Source: Williamsia sp. (GTDB lineage: Bacteria; Bacteroidota; Bacteroidia; Chitinophagales; Chitinophagaceae). From it: a DNA stretch of 64,000 nt. Of the stretch, positions 44,916-54,250 are shown piece after piece (the stretch's first letter is position 1; each line of letters starts with the position of its first letter). The notes below the pieces were generated by a model. The model ran no database searches. It had not been told where the DNA came from and saw nothing but the letters and a program-made list of their open reading frames with translations. The stretch covers positions 1 to 64,000 of the forward strand of contig JADCRZ010000020.1 of NCBI GenBank assembly GCA_015069695.1. The letters run 5' to 3'. The translations under genes and the position numbers were made by a program.

Positions 44916-47354
44916 TCATCTGAAATCCCCGCTTAAAGTTAATCCTCCCCATTCTGAAACTAAAAAGTAATTTTCTGCATTGTTGCCATTTTTCATTATA
45001 TCCAGTATTGCAGTTTGGTAGGCTTTGGATTTAGCGTGTTTCTGAACAAGCCAGTAATGGTAAAACTTCATGAAGAACGCATTGGAAAAGTAGAGATCCA
45101 GATCCCAGTTTCCTCCAATCACACTGCTGGCCCCGGAAGAAAAGAAGGCCCATTCAAGACCCAAGGCATCTCCCCCCGCTCCTTCTTTTGAATGGCCGCT
45201 TACACAGGCTTGTATGCTGACATGCGTACCCGCCAGATCACATTTTGCTGCTTCTATTTTCTGCGGATTGAGGTAATTGGGAAGCTTGTAATAGTTGAAC
45301 CCGGGATCAAGAGAAGGCTTTCTATTTCCATCGCAAAGCAGCAGACCACTACTGTAAAAAGGATTGCTTTGTTTTGGATCTCCATAATCTCTCCATGGAA
45401 ATGAACCATGCGTAGTAAAATGAGCAAGCTCGTTACGGCCCATAGATTGCAGCACTTGTTCAACAACCGGTTGCACAACAACTACAGTATTGCTTTGTTG
45501 CAGATAGTTGTTTACAGTATCAAAATCTCTTACTTTTTCATCATAGTCATCGGCTGCAGCTGTTGTTACCGTAAGAATTTTTTCAGGCCACACATATTCC
45601 TTTCCAAGTAATTGGATTAACTGAACGGAACCATGCACTCTTGATAAAGTATAGTCTTCAATAAGATAACGGCCATTGCTTTGTTTTATATAATGAAGAG
45701 GGAAGAGATGCATATACCCATCGGGCGAATAAGCTATATGATCCCCCCAAGCAACTTGCCCATCCTGCAGTGCCCTTTCAACCGGATAAAGAAAAGCGGT
45801 GAGCGTGGACGAAAGATCCTCCTTTTTGCCGAACAGTCCTGTCCTGGGCAATTGCCACCTCCTTGGATCCTGATACCCTTTTCGCACCCATTTCTCCAAT
45901 TGGAGCCGGCCTATCTGTACTGGTTCAGCAAAGATTTTACCACCAGACGTCACCAACACGGCGTACGACCATTCTTCATCGGTGAACAAAGAAAAATAAT
46001 GAAAATTCTGCTTCGCCAGCAACCCGGCAAGCTGTATATAATTGTCTGACGTATCCGGTTGGGCTGTTTCTTTTCCTGTTTGGGCTAATATTTTATCTGC
46101 TAGGTTGCGGCCTTTGGACGCCTCTATCGTTTTGAACAAGTCATGTGACTGCCCGCTGCGATAATACATTTCTGCAAGCGCCTTAAACAAATGGGGGAAC
46201 TTGATGAAAACGCCAGCCCGTTCATTGATAGCAGTCAGGCCACTGCGTATTGCTTCCAGCCTTAAGTGCAGCCTTTCCAGCATCTCTGCCGCAGTTTTGT
46301 ACTGCTCCAGCCGTTTGTAGCATATGTATAAGCTCCATAAAGTATCATCAATATCGCTTTGATGATTGCCTTGTTCAAACGCTTCAAGCAATCTCTTAAA
46401 TTCAGATATGGCCTCCTGCAGATGAGGCTTACTAGAACCATTTGCTTCATCGAAAAATATTTTTCCTGCTTGCTGTAACCGGTAACGCAGCTCGTTCAGG
46501 TGGTTTTCATTTGCACCGGATGTTACGCTTCTTAGGTATTTAAACATCTTTTCATAATCTCCTGCTGCTTGGCTAAATGTGTCAGCAATGTTGCTTTCTT
46601 CTGAAGCCGTTTTCCATTGCGTGGTGCTATTGTCATTTACCAGCTTCATCATATCTTCTGAAAAACCGGATGGTTGCTCCAGCAGGTGACCCAGCGTTTT
46701 TTCTATGGTTAACCGATTTTCATTTTCTGTTTGCTCTTTTTCTTTCAGCAGATCTTCCGGTAGCTCCGTCACTTTAACCCTTAGCTGCCTGAGTTTGCTC
46801 CGTAACCGGTTATATTGAACTTCACTTGCAATAGGTATCTGTGCATCATACAAGGAAGAAAGAAGCTGTTGGGCTTTTTCCAGCTCATTCTTTGTAAGAA
46901 ATATTTCTGAAGCCTCCAGGTGAGCACCAATAAACTTGTGATTGCGCATGAGTTCAGGATATTTCTTGCTAATCTCTTCATACAAATCAATTCCTTCATC
47001 ATAACGACCAGTATCCATATGTATCTTCATCAGGTAATAAAAGGAAGAGCCAATGTAGTAATCAAGATCCTTGTACCCTGATACACCGACGCCTTTGTCA
47101 TAAAAATCACATGCCTTATTAAAACAAGCTTTGGAGAACACTTCAGCATGCACATAATTTCCGCCAAACAGATAAGCCGCCGCCATAGAATCCATACCTA
47201 CCATTGCATAATAAGGATCATTTGATTGTAAAAATATAAGTGCGGTTTCTGTGTTCACATTTACAGGACATGTACGAATAACATCGGCCAGCTCTGTGTA
47301 ACGGTGTTCGTCCAGCGCATGAAAAACCTGAAAATATAATGCTGATTTTTGCAT
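44916..47354 (-). CDS. TPR-CHAT caspase-like protease
   Basis: An 812-residue protein. The first 390 residues or so are helical repeats of the TPR type (for example RYDEGIDLYEEISKKYPEL and QYKTAAEMLERLHLRLEAI). The C-terminal half is a CHAT domain, a separase/caspase relative: the catalytic His near 648 in ELAHFTTHGSF, the catalytic Cys near 715 in SIQACVSG, and the typical end LEWAFFSSGASSVIGGNWD. Both residues are present. Members such as Csx29/TPR-CHAT and those in gasdermin loci cleave a partner when triggered. The substrate here is unknown; the adjacent 174-residue protein is a candidate. Confidence 0.88.
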   Translation of the reverse strand: MQKSALYFQVFHALDEHRYTELADVIRTCPVNVNTETALIFLQSNDPYYAMVGMDSMAAAYLFGGNYVHAEVFSKACFNKACDFYDKGVGVSGYKDLDYYIGSSFYYLMKIHMDTGRYDEGIDLYEEISKKYPELMRNHKFIGAHLEASEIFLTKNELEKAQQLLSSLYDAQIPIASEVQYNRLRSKLRQLRVKVTELPEDLLKEKEQTENENRLTIEKTLGHLLEQPSGFSEDMMKLVNDNSTTQWKTASEESNIADTFSQAAGDYEKMFKYLRSVTSGANENHLNELRYRLQQAGKIFFDEANGSSKPHLQEAISEFKRLLEAFEQGNHQSDIDDTLWSLYICYKRLEQYKTAAEMLERLHLRLEAIRSGLTAINERAGVFIKFPHLFKALAEMYYRSGQSHDLFKTIEASKGRNLADKILAQTGKETAQPDTSDNYIQLAGLLAKQNFHYFSLFTDEEWSYAVLVTSGGKIFAEPVQIGRLQLEKWVRKGYQDPRRWQLPRTGLFGKKEDLSSTLTAFLYPVERALQDGQVAWGDHIAYSPDGYMHLFPLHYIKQSNGRYLIEDYTLSRVHGSVQLIQLLGKEYVWPEKILTVTTAAADDYDEKVRDFDTVNNYLQQSNTVVVVQPVVEQVLQSMGRNELAHFTTHGSFPWRDYGDPKQSNPFYSSGLLLCDGNRKPSLDPGFNYYKLPNYLNPQKIEAAKCDLAGTHVSIQACVSGHSKEGAGGDALGLEWAFFSSGASSVIGGNWDLDLYFSNAFFMKFYHYWLVQKHAKSKAYQTAILDIMKNGNNAENYFLVSEWGGLTLSGDFR

Positions 47355-47879
47355 ACAACACCATTTTTAAGTTTGAAACAATACCAATAAGTGAACGAGG
47401 AGAACAGCAGGCATCCCGGTTTTACAGATGTTTCAGACATTGCTAATATACGTAAGATTCGAAGATAAGAAGCGGAAGCGTACCAGTTTATAAGCAAAAT
47501 GAGTTTCATAGAGTCGGCCGTCAGCACCCATGTTGAAGACGCTTGAAGGAAGTAAATTTATAAAGATGTTTACTTATGAATAAACAAATCATTTCTGCTT
47601 AAGTAAAACCCGATACAAATGCACAATATATCCATTACTTTCCTGATCTCTTCCCAAAAAGCCGCATCAGTCTAGAGTTAAGTTTTCGATTTGTCGTTCA
47701 TAACCAGATGGCATAATCCGTAAAAGGAGATATAAATTTGATGATAAATGGTTAAATTTATATTTCAAAGTTCTTTCAAATCATTCCAAATCATATCAAT
47801 CTAATTGGGAACCTTTTAAAGGACCTTTCCCTATACGAATTAAATACATTAATGATTTTGAAGTAGTTAATTAGAAATC
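47355..47879. other. Non-coding right end of the island
   Basis: AT-rich sequence upstream of the CHAT gene with no gene longer than about 60 codons and no integrase remnant that I can recognise. It should hold the promoter of the CHAT operon, which I could not place. Confidence 0.45.
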
Positions 47880-47901
47880 TTCGAATCCATTCCGGATCAC
47901 A
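47880..47901 (+). repeat. attR: second copy of the tRNA-Arg 3' end
   Basis: An exact copy of bases 28745-28766, in the same orientation, in otherwise non-coding DNA. Bases before it do not continue the tRNA, so this is not a second tRNA gene but the distal attachment site. Confidence 0.8.
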
Positions 47902-48004
47902 TCTTTTTTATTCTATTTTGCTTATTTGGCTACCAGCAAGCTTTCAGCTTTCCCTCCCACTGCATTATTTCAAGCCACACGATAGGGTAAAAATAAAAAT
48001 AAAA

Positions 48005-48470
48005 GCAGAAAAGGCATTTTTACCGCGAGAGTGACTGGCACCCAAGCTGCTGTTGGTGGTGGTGGCCTGGAATCCAATGTATTCTACGTAACTGATGCAA
48101 AACTGCGACACAGGGACAACCAGAATTTGCCGGCTCGCTATTAAGGAGCTCCCCGATCAGAGGCTATAAAATACAGTGTCGCAATAGTAAGATTACACGC
48201 AGTTGACGTCAATGATAAGGATAAAGATGCCGCATATAAGCATTCCGAAAAACAAAAGATTGTGATGAACAATTGAATGATGGTACATATCTTGATGCTT
48301 GGAGCCATACCGTTTACTAAGCCACACCTAGCCAGGAGAAGTTTGAGGATATGACGAGCGAGCACCTGCAGGGCAGGCGTATGCTGCGGAGCTGGAATTC
48401 CAGGAGCGTCAGCAGCAGCTGTAAGAGAAGCACAGGCCAGGATTGCGATTGCAAGTGGTTGATGCTGTAC
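48005..48470 (+). pseudogene. Scrambled coding remnants
   Basis: Short frames that look coding but are broken by stops and shifts: GTQAAVGGGGLESNVFYVTD, then KYSVAIVRLHAVDVNDKDKD, then a Gln/Glu-rich stretch. No family can be named. The rest of the gap between 47902 and 48541 shows nothing else. Confidence 0.3.
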
Positions 48471-48541
48471 TCTTTTTATTTATGGGCAGTTGCACCGCAT
48501 AATCTATCAGCAAATGAAAACTCAGCGCCCTTGCATACACC

Positions 48542-48949
48542 TCATTCAACCTTTCGATAATAAGCAGTTCCGCCGTCCTGGTAACAGTTAGGCGTGCTGA
48601 AAGCGAGTTTGTCATCAAGTGTTTCCACATACTGATAATTATCAGCTGAAGTTTCATTGGTGGAAAAGATTATATCTGTTGACCGATCATAACAATCTTT
48701 CTTTCTACGTATCGTGTAATTACCCTTAAATAAGAGCGTGTCATGCTGTTTTCTTATAAAACTTCCATCTTTACCAATAATGATAAGGCGGCCATTGCCT
48801 GGAGGAAGAATCGGTTGATTGAAGGGGTATCCTGAATAACGTTCAAACTCCCAAGTGCCGACAATCTCACGTTCTAAAAGCCTCGCTTGTGAAGACTTCT
48901 TACATGACACAAAAAAGATGAAAAACAACAGGAAAAGAATCCTTCCCAT
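48542..48949 (-). CDS. Lipocalin-like lipoprotein
   Basis: From the ATG at 48949 the protein has 135 residues with a lipoprotein signal (MGRILFLLFFIFFVSC). The mature part starts with a GTWEFERYSG motif, as in lipocalin-like Bacteroidota lipoproteins, where the Gly-x-Trp pair packs at the base of a small barrel, and goes on with FIRKQHDTLLFKGNYTI. The frame extends 16 residues upstream, but that would bury the signal peptide. Function unknown. Confidence 0.65.
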   Translation of the reverse strand: MGRILFLLFFIFFVSCKKSSQARLLEREIVGTWEFERYSGYPFNQPILPPGNGRLIIIGKDGSFIRKQHDTLLFKGNYTIRRKKDCYDRSTDIIFSTNETSADNYQYVETLDDKLAFSTPNCYQDGGTAYYRKVE

Positions 48950-49108
48950 ATAGTTTGATTTATTCAGTTGACACCAGAATCTCGCAGTACGTTGCAATAT
49001 ATTGACAATGCTTTTACTTCTTGGCCCGGGTGTTGTGTAACCTGAAAGGCCTCAATGATGATAATTTGCCGCTGATGTTCGGGGATTGATTGTCTATCGA
49101 TCCACCTT

Positions 49109-49783
49109 TTACCGGTTATACGTACCTGCTTGTCTACCCAACTTTAGTGTCTTTTGCCGCTTGATTGCAAGGATCGACATAAGAAAAGCAATGAATGCCG
49201 AGATAATTTCCCATGAACTCCCCCACACGTGAATTACCACATTCAGTGTTTTACTCCACCATGGAGTATATTCCTCTTCATTGTAAACAGTTGCGTAATA
49301 ACTTGTACCACAAGCCATGTCTTTTATTGTTGTGTCGGGCGGAACATGAAAGAACCATAAATCCTTATCAAGCGGTACGTATCTTTTGGCTCCTTCGGTT
49401 CTTAAGATATCAACCGCTTTTAAAAATGACCAATATCGCGAGTTGCCGCCGAATTGAAAGTGTATACCGTTCAACGAATCGTTTGCAGATAGCACCTCCC
49501 GTATTCTAATTCGGGCAAAATCAAGTTTAATTTTGTCCCATTTTGTATTACCAGTCAGGAATATATCTGTGAAATTTCGCTTTGGGAAAAGTGCTCCTTT
49601 GTTCTTTTTAAACATTTCAGGGTACTTTTCAGGAAGATCCTTATCTGCCACAAAAAGAGGTATAACCCCGATAGATTTTCTGTGTAATTCCTTGTTTGCA
49701 AGGTGAATGAAAAGCGTAGAAAGTACTGCAAGAGCAATAGCGCCCGGGATATAATATATCTTTTGTCTTTTTGCTCTTTTCAT
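49109..49783 (-). CDS. Membrane protein with two terminal helices
   Basis: A 224-residue protein with a membrane segment near residues 11-29, a soluble region of about 140 residues and a second segment near 180-202, then a basic tail. The soluble part (FQFGGNSRYWSFLKAVDILRTEGAKRYV) vaguely recalls the periplasmic domain of ExbD-like proteins, but the C-terminal helix does not fit that family. Function unknown. Confidence 0.6.
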   Translation of the reverse strand: MKRAKRQKIYYIPGAIALAVLSTLFIHLANKELHRKSIGVIPLFVADKDLPEKYPEMFKKNKGALFPKRNFTDIFLTGNTKWDKIKLDFARIRIREVLSANDSLNGIHFQFGGNSRYWSFLKAVDILRTEGAKRYVPLDKDLWFFHVPPDTTIKDMACGTSYYATVYNEEEYTPWWSKTLNVVIHVWGSSWEIISAFIAFLMSILAIKRQKTLKLGRQAGTYNR

Positions 49784-50235
49784 TTAAGCGGCAGTAGGGA
49801 GCCACTATGATGCGTGTATTACAAGTTTTCACAAAATGGATCCCCTTTCTTCATCGCTGATGTGGCATTCTGTTTCTCATACACTTAATTCATTGATGAA
49901 GATCTATCCTATATTAGCATTCATGCGCTTCTTCTCTACCACCTTCTCTCATCAGTAAACAAAGCAATCATGAAAGCCGTACACATCAACAAGAAGAACT
50001 TAGAGAGGGAAAAGATGATCGCTGAAATGGTTTGGGCAATTGCCTGTTCAGGGTGAATGTGCCGGTCTGTTCACCCTGTGCGTTCCTGGCCACGTTCCAT
50101 AGAGCCGGGATGCAGAAGATTTCCCGGTCTTTCTGATGAACGAAGTATGGCGCCATTTTTTAGAACCCTTCCACCTCCCGGTGCACAAAAATGCCGGTGA
50201 CAAAGGAACAGGCAGCGCTGTTGCGGTTATTTGGA
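49784..50235. other. Gap with one hairpin
   Basis: A short plus-strand frame at 49970-50056 starts MKAVHINKKNLEREKMIAEM but has no support. CAGGGTGAA at 50049-50057 pairs with TTCACCCTG at 50070-50078; the hairpin may terminate the permease gene that ends at 50236. Nothing else is seen. Confidence 0.4.
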
Positions 50236-52620
50236 TCACTCCATCCTTAGATTGTCGACAGGATTTGCATTGGCCGCCTTCCATGTCTGTGAGAAGATGG
50301 TTGTCAGTCCAAGGGCTAACACAACCGCCAGGCTTATGACAACTTCAAAGGCACCAATGGGCGCATTATAATACTGTGCCTCATGCAGCATCCACTCCAT
50401 CAAAAGGTAGACGCTTGGAATGGTTACGATACCCGCGATGGCCAGCAGCACAATGAAATCTCTGGACAGCAGGTACACCAGGCTTCCGGAAGAGGCACCC
50501 ATCACCTTCCGGATGCTCACTTCTTTGACCCGGTTTTTGATCGTAAACACGACCGTGCCCAATAGCCCCAGGCACGCTATGGTAATGGCCAACAGTCCCA
50601 TGAATCCCCACATCTTCATAATTTTATTGTAAAACGAATAGGCATCGCGGATCTGGTCGGCGAGGAATTCGGCTTTGAACTTGTCACCATTCCCGACAGG
50701 TTTCCAAGCAGCTTCCATTTCCGAAAAAGCCTGGCTCTTGTTGGTTGATTGAAGGTGCAGATTCGCATAGTTGAAATTCTTGGGCGCATATTCGAAGAAA
50801 AAGTTTCCAATGGGCGATTGCAGGCTAGCGTAGTGGAAATCTTTAAGAATACCCGCCACTATCACTTCTTTTTCACCGGGCAAGATAACTGCCTGGTTGA
50901 TAGCTTTGGATGCGTCATCCGGACTCAGATTTTTTGCAAATACTTCATTGATAATGATCAAACGTGAGTTTTCACCGGCATTGTTGGTGAAGTTCCTTCC
51001 CAACACAAGGTGCAGACCCATGTTTGCTATAAAGTTTTCATCGATGGACATCATACTCACTCTTATGGAATCTGACTTGGCCACCCGCTTCACATACAAC
51101 CCCGGTACGTCTCCGGCTCCCAGCGGGTGCGATGACATGGAGATCTGAGAAACGAAGGAAAGCTTTCCGAATTCATTTTTGACCAATTGCGGATCTGCCT
51201 GTTGAAGATCAACGTTGAGTATTTTCTCCTGGTCGAAGTCGAAATCATAATTTATAGCGTACCGATGCTGTTGCACCATAATCACCACGGCAAAAGTAAA
51301 ACCAAGAGACAGGATGAATTGAAGTGTAATCACAAGCTTACGCAACGAAAACAGACCGCCCGTCTTTGTTTGCAGCTCCTTCCCTTTCAGCGCCAGGATG
51401 GGACCGATCTTTGAAAAATGAAGCGCCGGAACAATGCCCGAAATAAAGCCAACAAGGATGGCGAAGGCTATAAAACCGGCAAACGTTCCCAGGGTAGGAT
51501 TCAGGTCGATCCAGTCACGTTCGGCAGTAAGCGACAGGGTTTCATCGCGAATGATCTCAAAGAAAAAATACGATAATGTTACAGCCAGCAGCATTATGAT
51601 CGTGCTTTCCATCACAAACTGCACAAAGATCTGTTTCTTCTGTGCGCCCATCACCTTACGCACACCGATCTCTTTCATGCGTTTGAGTGACTGGGAGATA
51701 GCAAGGCTCACGTAGTTGCTGCATGCCGCGAAGAGTATGATCATGGGTAGAATCCCCAAGAGCAGCATTTCCTGGTAGCTCCATTCATTGCCCATGTCAT
51801 TGTCGAGCTCAGGCCCGGGAACAATCTTATCGAGCCGCTGAAGTTCGAACGAAGCCCGGAACGCAGGTGTCGTGTATTTTTCTTTTGCAACGCCATTCAG
51901 GAAAGCTTCGATGGAAGAGGAATTCACATTGCCAGAGAGTTGCAGATAAACGTATGAATTGCGGAAGTTATTCCAATTCTTTTCGTCGTTTGTAAAGGAC
52001 GCGCCATGATGGGATGTGAGCGTGGCGAATGAGACCAAAGCCTCCACCTTCAGGTGCGAGTTTTTCGGCATGTCTTTCGCTACACCTGTGACCATCACTT
52101 CACCAAATGGCTCGATGATTACAAGTTTGCCCATCGGGTCTTTTTTCCCAAAGATTCTGGCAGCTGCGGTCTCGGTAATAACGATCGTATTCGGCTTTGC
52201 AAGCGAAGTGGCGGGGTTGCCCTGCAGCAGTGGAAAGTTAAACATCGAGAGATACTCCGCATCCGCAAAGTATCCGTTTACAGGAATTTCAATTCCCCCA
52301 TAACGAACATCATGGTGAAGCGATCGATGGATACGAACAACCTTTTCAACACCGGTGACATTGCCTTTCAGAAGCTGAGCAGCACCGATGGGGACGGATG
52401 CGTAGGATGGGTTCTCATTCCGATCCCGGACATGCGTAATTATCCGGTATACGTGCTCTTTATTCGGATGAAAGTTATCGAATTGGCAGATGAACACGAT
52501 CATGGCAACGTACACCAGGTTGAGTGACATGCCGAGTGCCAGGCCAAAGACATTTAAGATTGTGAAAAAGGGGTTTTTCGACAGATTACGCGTAGCGGTT
52601 TTGAAGTAATTTTTGAACAT
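50236..52620 (-). CDS. FtsX/MacB-type ABC transporter permease
   Basis: A 794-residue permease from the ATG at 52620, which gives the common start MFKNYFKTATRNLSKNPFF; the longer frame adds ten unusual residues. It has two copies of the arrangement membrane helix, MacB-like periplasmic core, three FtsX helices: the first ends with SQSLKRMKEIGVRKVMGAQ, the second with KNRVKEVSIRKVMGASSG. The end is NPVDNLRME, typical of the family. No ATPase subunit is encoded nearby. Such Bacteroidota permeases are linked to mechanotransmission or lipoprotein/peptide export. Confidence 0.88.
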   Translation of the reverse strand: MFKNYFKTATRNLSKNPFFTILNVFGLALGMSLNLVYVAMIVFICQFDNFHPNKEHVYRIITHVRDRNENPSYASVPIGAAQLLKGNVTGVEKVVRIHRSLHHDVRYGGIEIPVNGYFADAEYLSMFNFPLLQGNPATSLAKPNTIVITETAAARIFGKKDPMGKLVIIEPFGEVMVTGVAKDMPKNSHLKVEALVSFATLTSHHGASFTNDEKNWNNFRNSYVYLQLSGNVNSSSIEAFLNGVAKEKYTTPAFRASFELQRLDKIVPGPELDNDMGNEWSYQEMLLLGILPMIILFAACSNYVSLAISQSLKRMKEIGVRKVMGAQKKQIFVQFVMESTIIMLLAVTLSYFFFEIIRDETLSLTAERDWIDLNPTLGTFAGFIAFAILVGFISGIVPALHFSKIGPILALKGKELQTKTGGLFSLRKLVITLQFILSLGFTFAVVIMVQQHRYAINYDFDFDQEKILNVDLQQADPQLVKNEFGKLSFVSQISMSSHPLGAGDVPGLYVKRVAKSDSIRVSMMSIDENFIANMGLHLVLGRNFTNNAGENSRLIIINEVFAKNLSPDDASKAINQAVILPGEKEVIVAGILKDFHYASLQSPIGNFFFEYAPKNFNYANLHLQSTNKSQAFSEMEAAWKPVGNGDKFKAEFLADQIRDAYSFYNKIMKMWGFMGLLAITIACLGLLGTVVFTIKNRVKEVSIRKVMGASSGSLVYLLSRDFIVLLAIAGIVTIPSVYLLMEWMLHEAQYYNAPIGAFEVVISLAVVLALGLTTIFSQTWKAANANPVDNLRME

Positions 52621-52685
52621 AGTTGATCGTCTAAGGCGTTTTGGCAACAAGCCGTTCCAGTCGGGTCAGAAGCTCCTGTTCAGTG

Positions 52686-52946
52686 ATGCACCAAACGGAT
52701 ACCGGAATACAATCAATTGATTTTAAATCTTTTGCAAATTACTTATTGAAGAAGGTGTTCAGTAACGAACTCCAACCGTACGATTTTATTACAGCGCAGG
52801 GTCCGGACTGTCCAAGCCTGGTTTTAATATCCCCATCTCCCATGGCTTCCAATTTGCTGCCCAATCCACTCGACAAACTGCCCGGAGGAACGGCGGCTAC
52901 CTTTGTTAAATGGATTGGTACACAGATTGAAGCTTATAGCAGATGA
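52686..52946 (+). CDS. Doubtful small ORF before the macro gene
   Basis: An 86-codon frame from the ATG at 52686, ending FVKWIGTQIEAYSR. Its TGA overlaps the ATG of the macro-domain gene (ATGA), which suggests translational coupling. The end resembles the FVEWIGEQI end of the protein at 55827-56114. On the other strand a frame ending TEQELLTRLERLVAKTP also looks coding, so the region may be decayed. Low confidence. Confidence 0.25.
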   Translation: MHQTDTGIQSIDFKSFANYLLKKVFSNELQPYDFITAQGPDCPSLVLISPSPMASNLLPNPLDKLPGGTAATFVKWIGTQIEAYSR

Positions 52947-53415
52947 CCAATGAAATTGTTTACACAAAGGGAGACGCAACTAAGCCGGTTGGCGCAGGCA
53001 ACAAAATATCGTTCACATCTGCAACGACATCGGAGGCTGGGGTAAAGGATTCGTGATGGCTATCAGCAAACGGTGGCCCGAACCGGAACAGCAGTACCGG
53101 CAATGGTACCGGTCAAAGGAGGATTTTACCCTTGGCCAGGTTCAGTTCGTCCAAGTCGAACCGGATCTCTGGGTGGCCAACATGATCGGACAGCACCGGG
53201 TAAAGAAAGACGAAAAGGGTCATCCACCAATCAGGTACGATGCTGTTCAGGCATGCCTCGAAAAGGTGGGCGAATTTGCCTTGGAGAAAAATGCTTCTGC
53301 CCACATGCCCAGGATCGGCTGCGGTTTGGCTGGCGGCACCTGGGATAAGATTGAACCATTGATACAATCTGCATGCACCCACAAAGGCGTTAAGGTGGTA
53401 GTCTATGATCTTTAA
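52943..53415 (+). pseudogene. Macro-domain protein with a single-base frameshift
   Basis: The ATG at 52943 starts MTNEIVYTKGDATKPVGAGN; after the A-rich site near 53007 the frame must shift by one base to continue IVHICNDIGGWGKGFVMAIS and then run to the end at 53415. The segments GDAT, HICND, GGWGKGF and RIGCGLAGG are the ADP-ribose-binding loops of small macro domains (TARG1/Poa1-like ADP-ribose deacylases). Total length would be about 157 residues. One extra A explains the break, so this is either a recent mutation or a sequencing error. The shifted frame has an ATG at 53053, but that product would lack the first loop. Confidence 0.8.
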
Positions 53416-53577
53416 GTCATGCATGTTCCATTTCAATGCCATGACCTGTGATGTACCTCCAATATGGGGCAGATAATGCGGGAAATTAAGAGATAAATGA
53501 TCCGTACACCAATATAGGATACTGATAAAGTAGAGTTTTCGAACTTTGAATCACCTGCATTAAACAACAGTATCGTT

Positions 53578-53967
53578 ATGGGCTCAGTAAAGATGTTTAC
53601 ATTTATTTTAGGGTGGTCCCTGGCCGGTCTTTTAAAGACAGCGCAAAATGTCTGTATCGACCAGAGAACATGGGATGGAATTTTCGTGATCTACACAAAA
53701 AGCCGGCAGTGCGAGTTTTTAAGAACAAAAGCTGTTTTTAAAAAAGACCACTCCTTTTTGCTTTCCTCAAGCTGTAATGGTAGTGATAATAAAATGGAGC
53801 GCAAGCGCACCAGACCAGGCCGGTGGGCTTTCTTAAAAGACAGCCTTATAGAAGTAAATTTTGTCAAAATGCAATCCATGAAATTTAAGATCGTGTCTGA
53901 CAGCATGTTGGAATTGCAAACAGGATCGAAATTCAGCAGACCGGTATACAAGCGTACTGAGGAATAG
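53578..53967 (+). CDS. Hypothetical small secreted protein
   Basis: A 129-residue basic protein with a hydrophobic N-terminus (MFTFILGWSLAGLL) that could be a signal peptide or anchor, followed by a strand-rich region (TWDGIFVIY; FKIVSDSMLELQT). The pattern recalls lipocalin-like small proteins but I cannot assign a family. The 283 bases after it to 54250 hold only a terminator. Confidence 0.5.
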   Translation: MGSVKMFTFILGWSLAGLLKTAQNVCIDQRTWDGIFVIYTKSRQCEFLRTKAVFKKDHSFLLSSSCNGSDNKMERKRTRPGRWAFLKDSLIEVNFVKMQSMKFKIVSDSMLELQTGSKFSRPVYKRTEE

Positions 53968-54195
53968 CATATGGATACAATTAAAGTAATACCTTGCTTG
54001 AGCTGCGCCCAAGCGGACTTCAGGGGCACCCATAAGTAAACGTGAAGTTTTCACAACATTTGATCCGGTTAGATGAACTCACAAAAACCCTTGAACGAAG
54101 GACTACAACAAAAACCGTCTACGCTGAACTGTACATGGACTGTTCCACGTCCTTGATCTGGATCCTGTTCAAAGCAAAGTTTACCTGCAGGCCAC

Positions 54196-54225
54196 AAAAA
54201 AACACCCGCCGAAGCAGGTGTTTTT
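54196..54225 (-). terminator. Bidirectional terminator
   Basis: AAAACACC pairs with GGTGTTTT around a 10-base loop, flanked by A-run and T-run. It lies 25 bases after the stop of the T9SS cargo gene. Confidence 0.75.
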
Positions 54226-54250
54226 GATTGTTAATATGAAGAAGCTTGAC

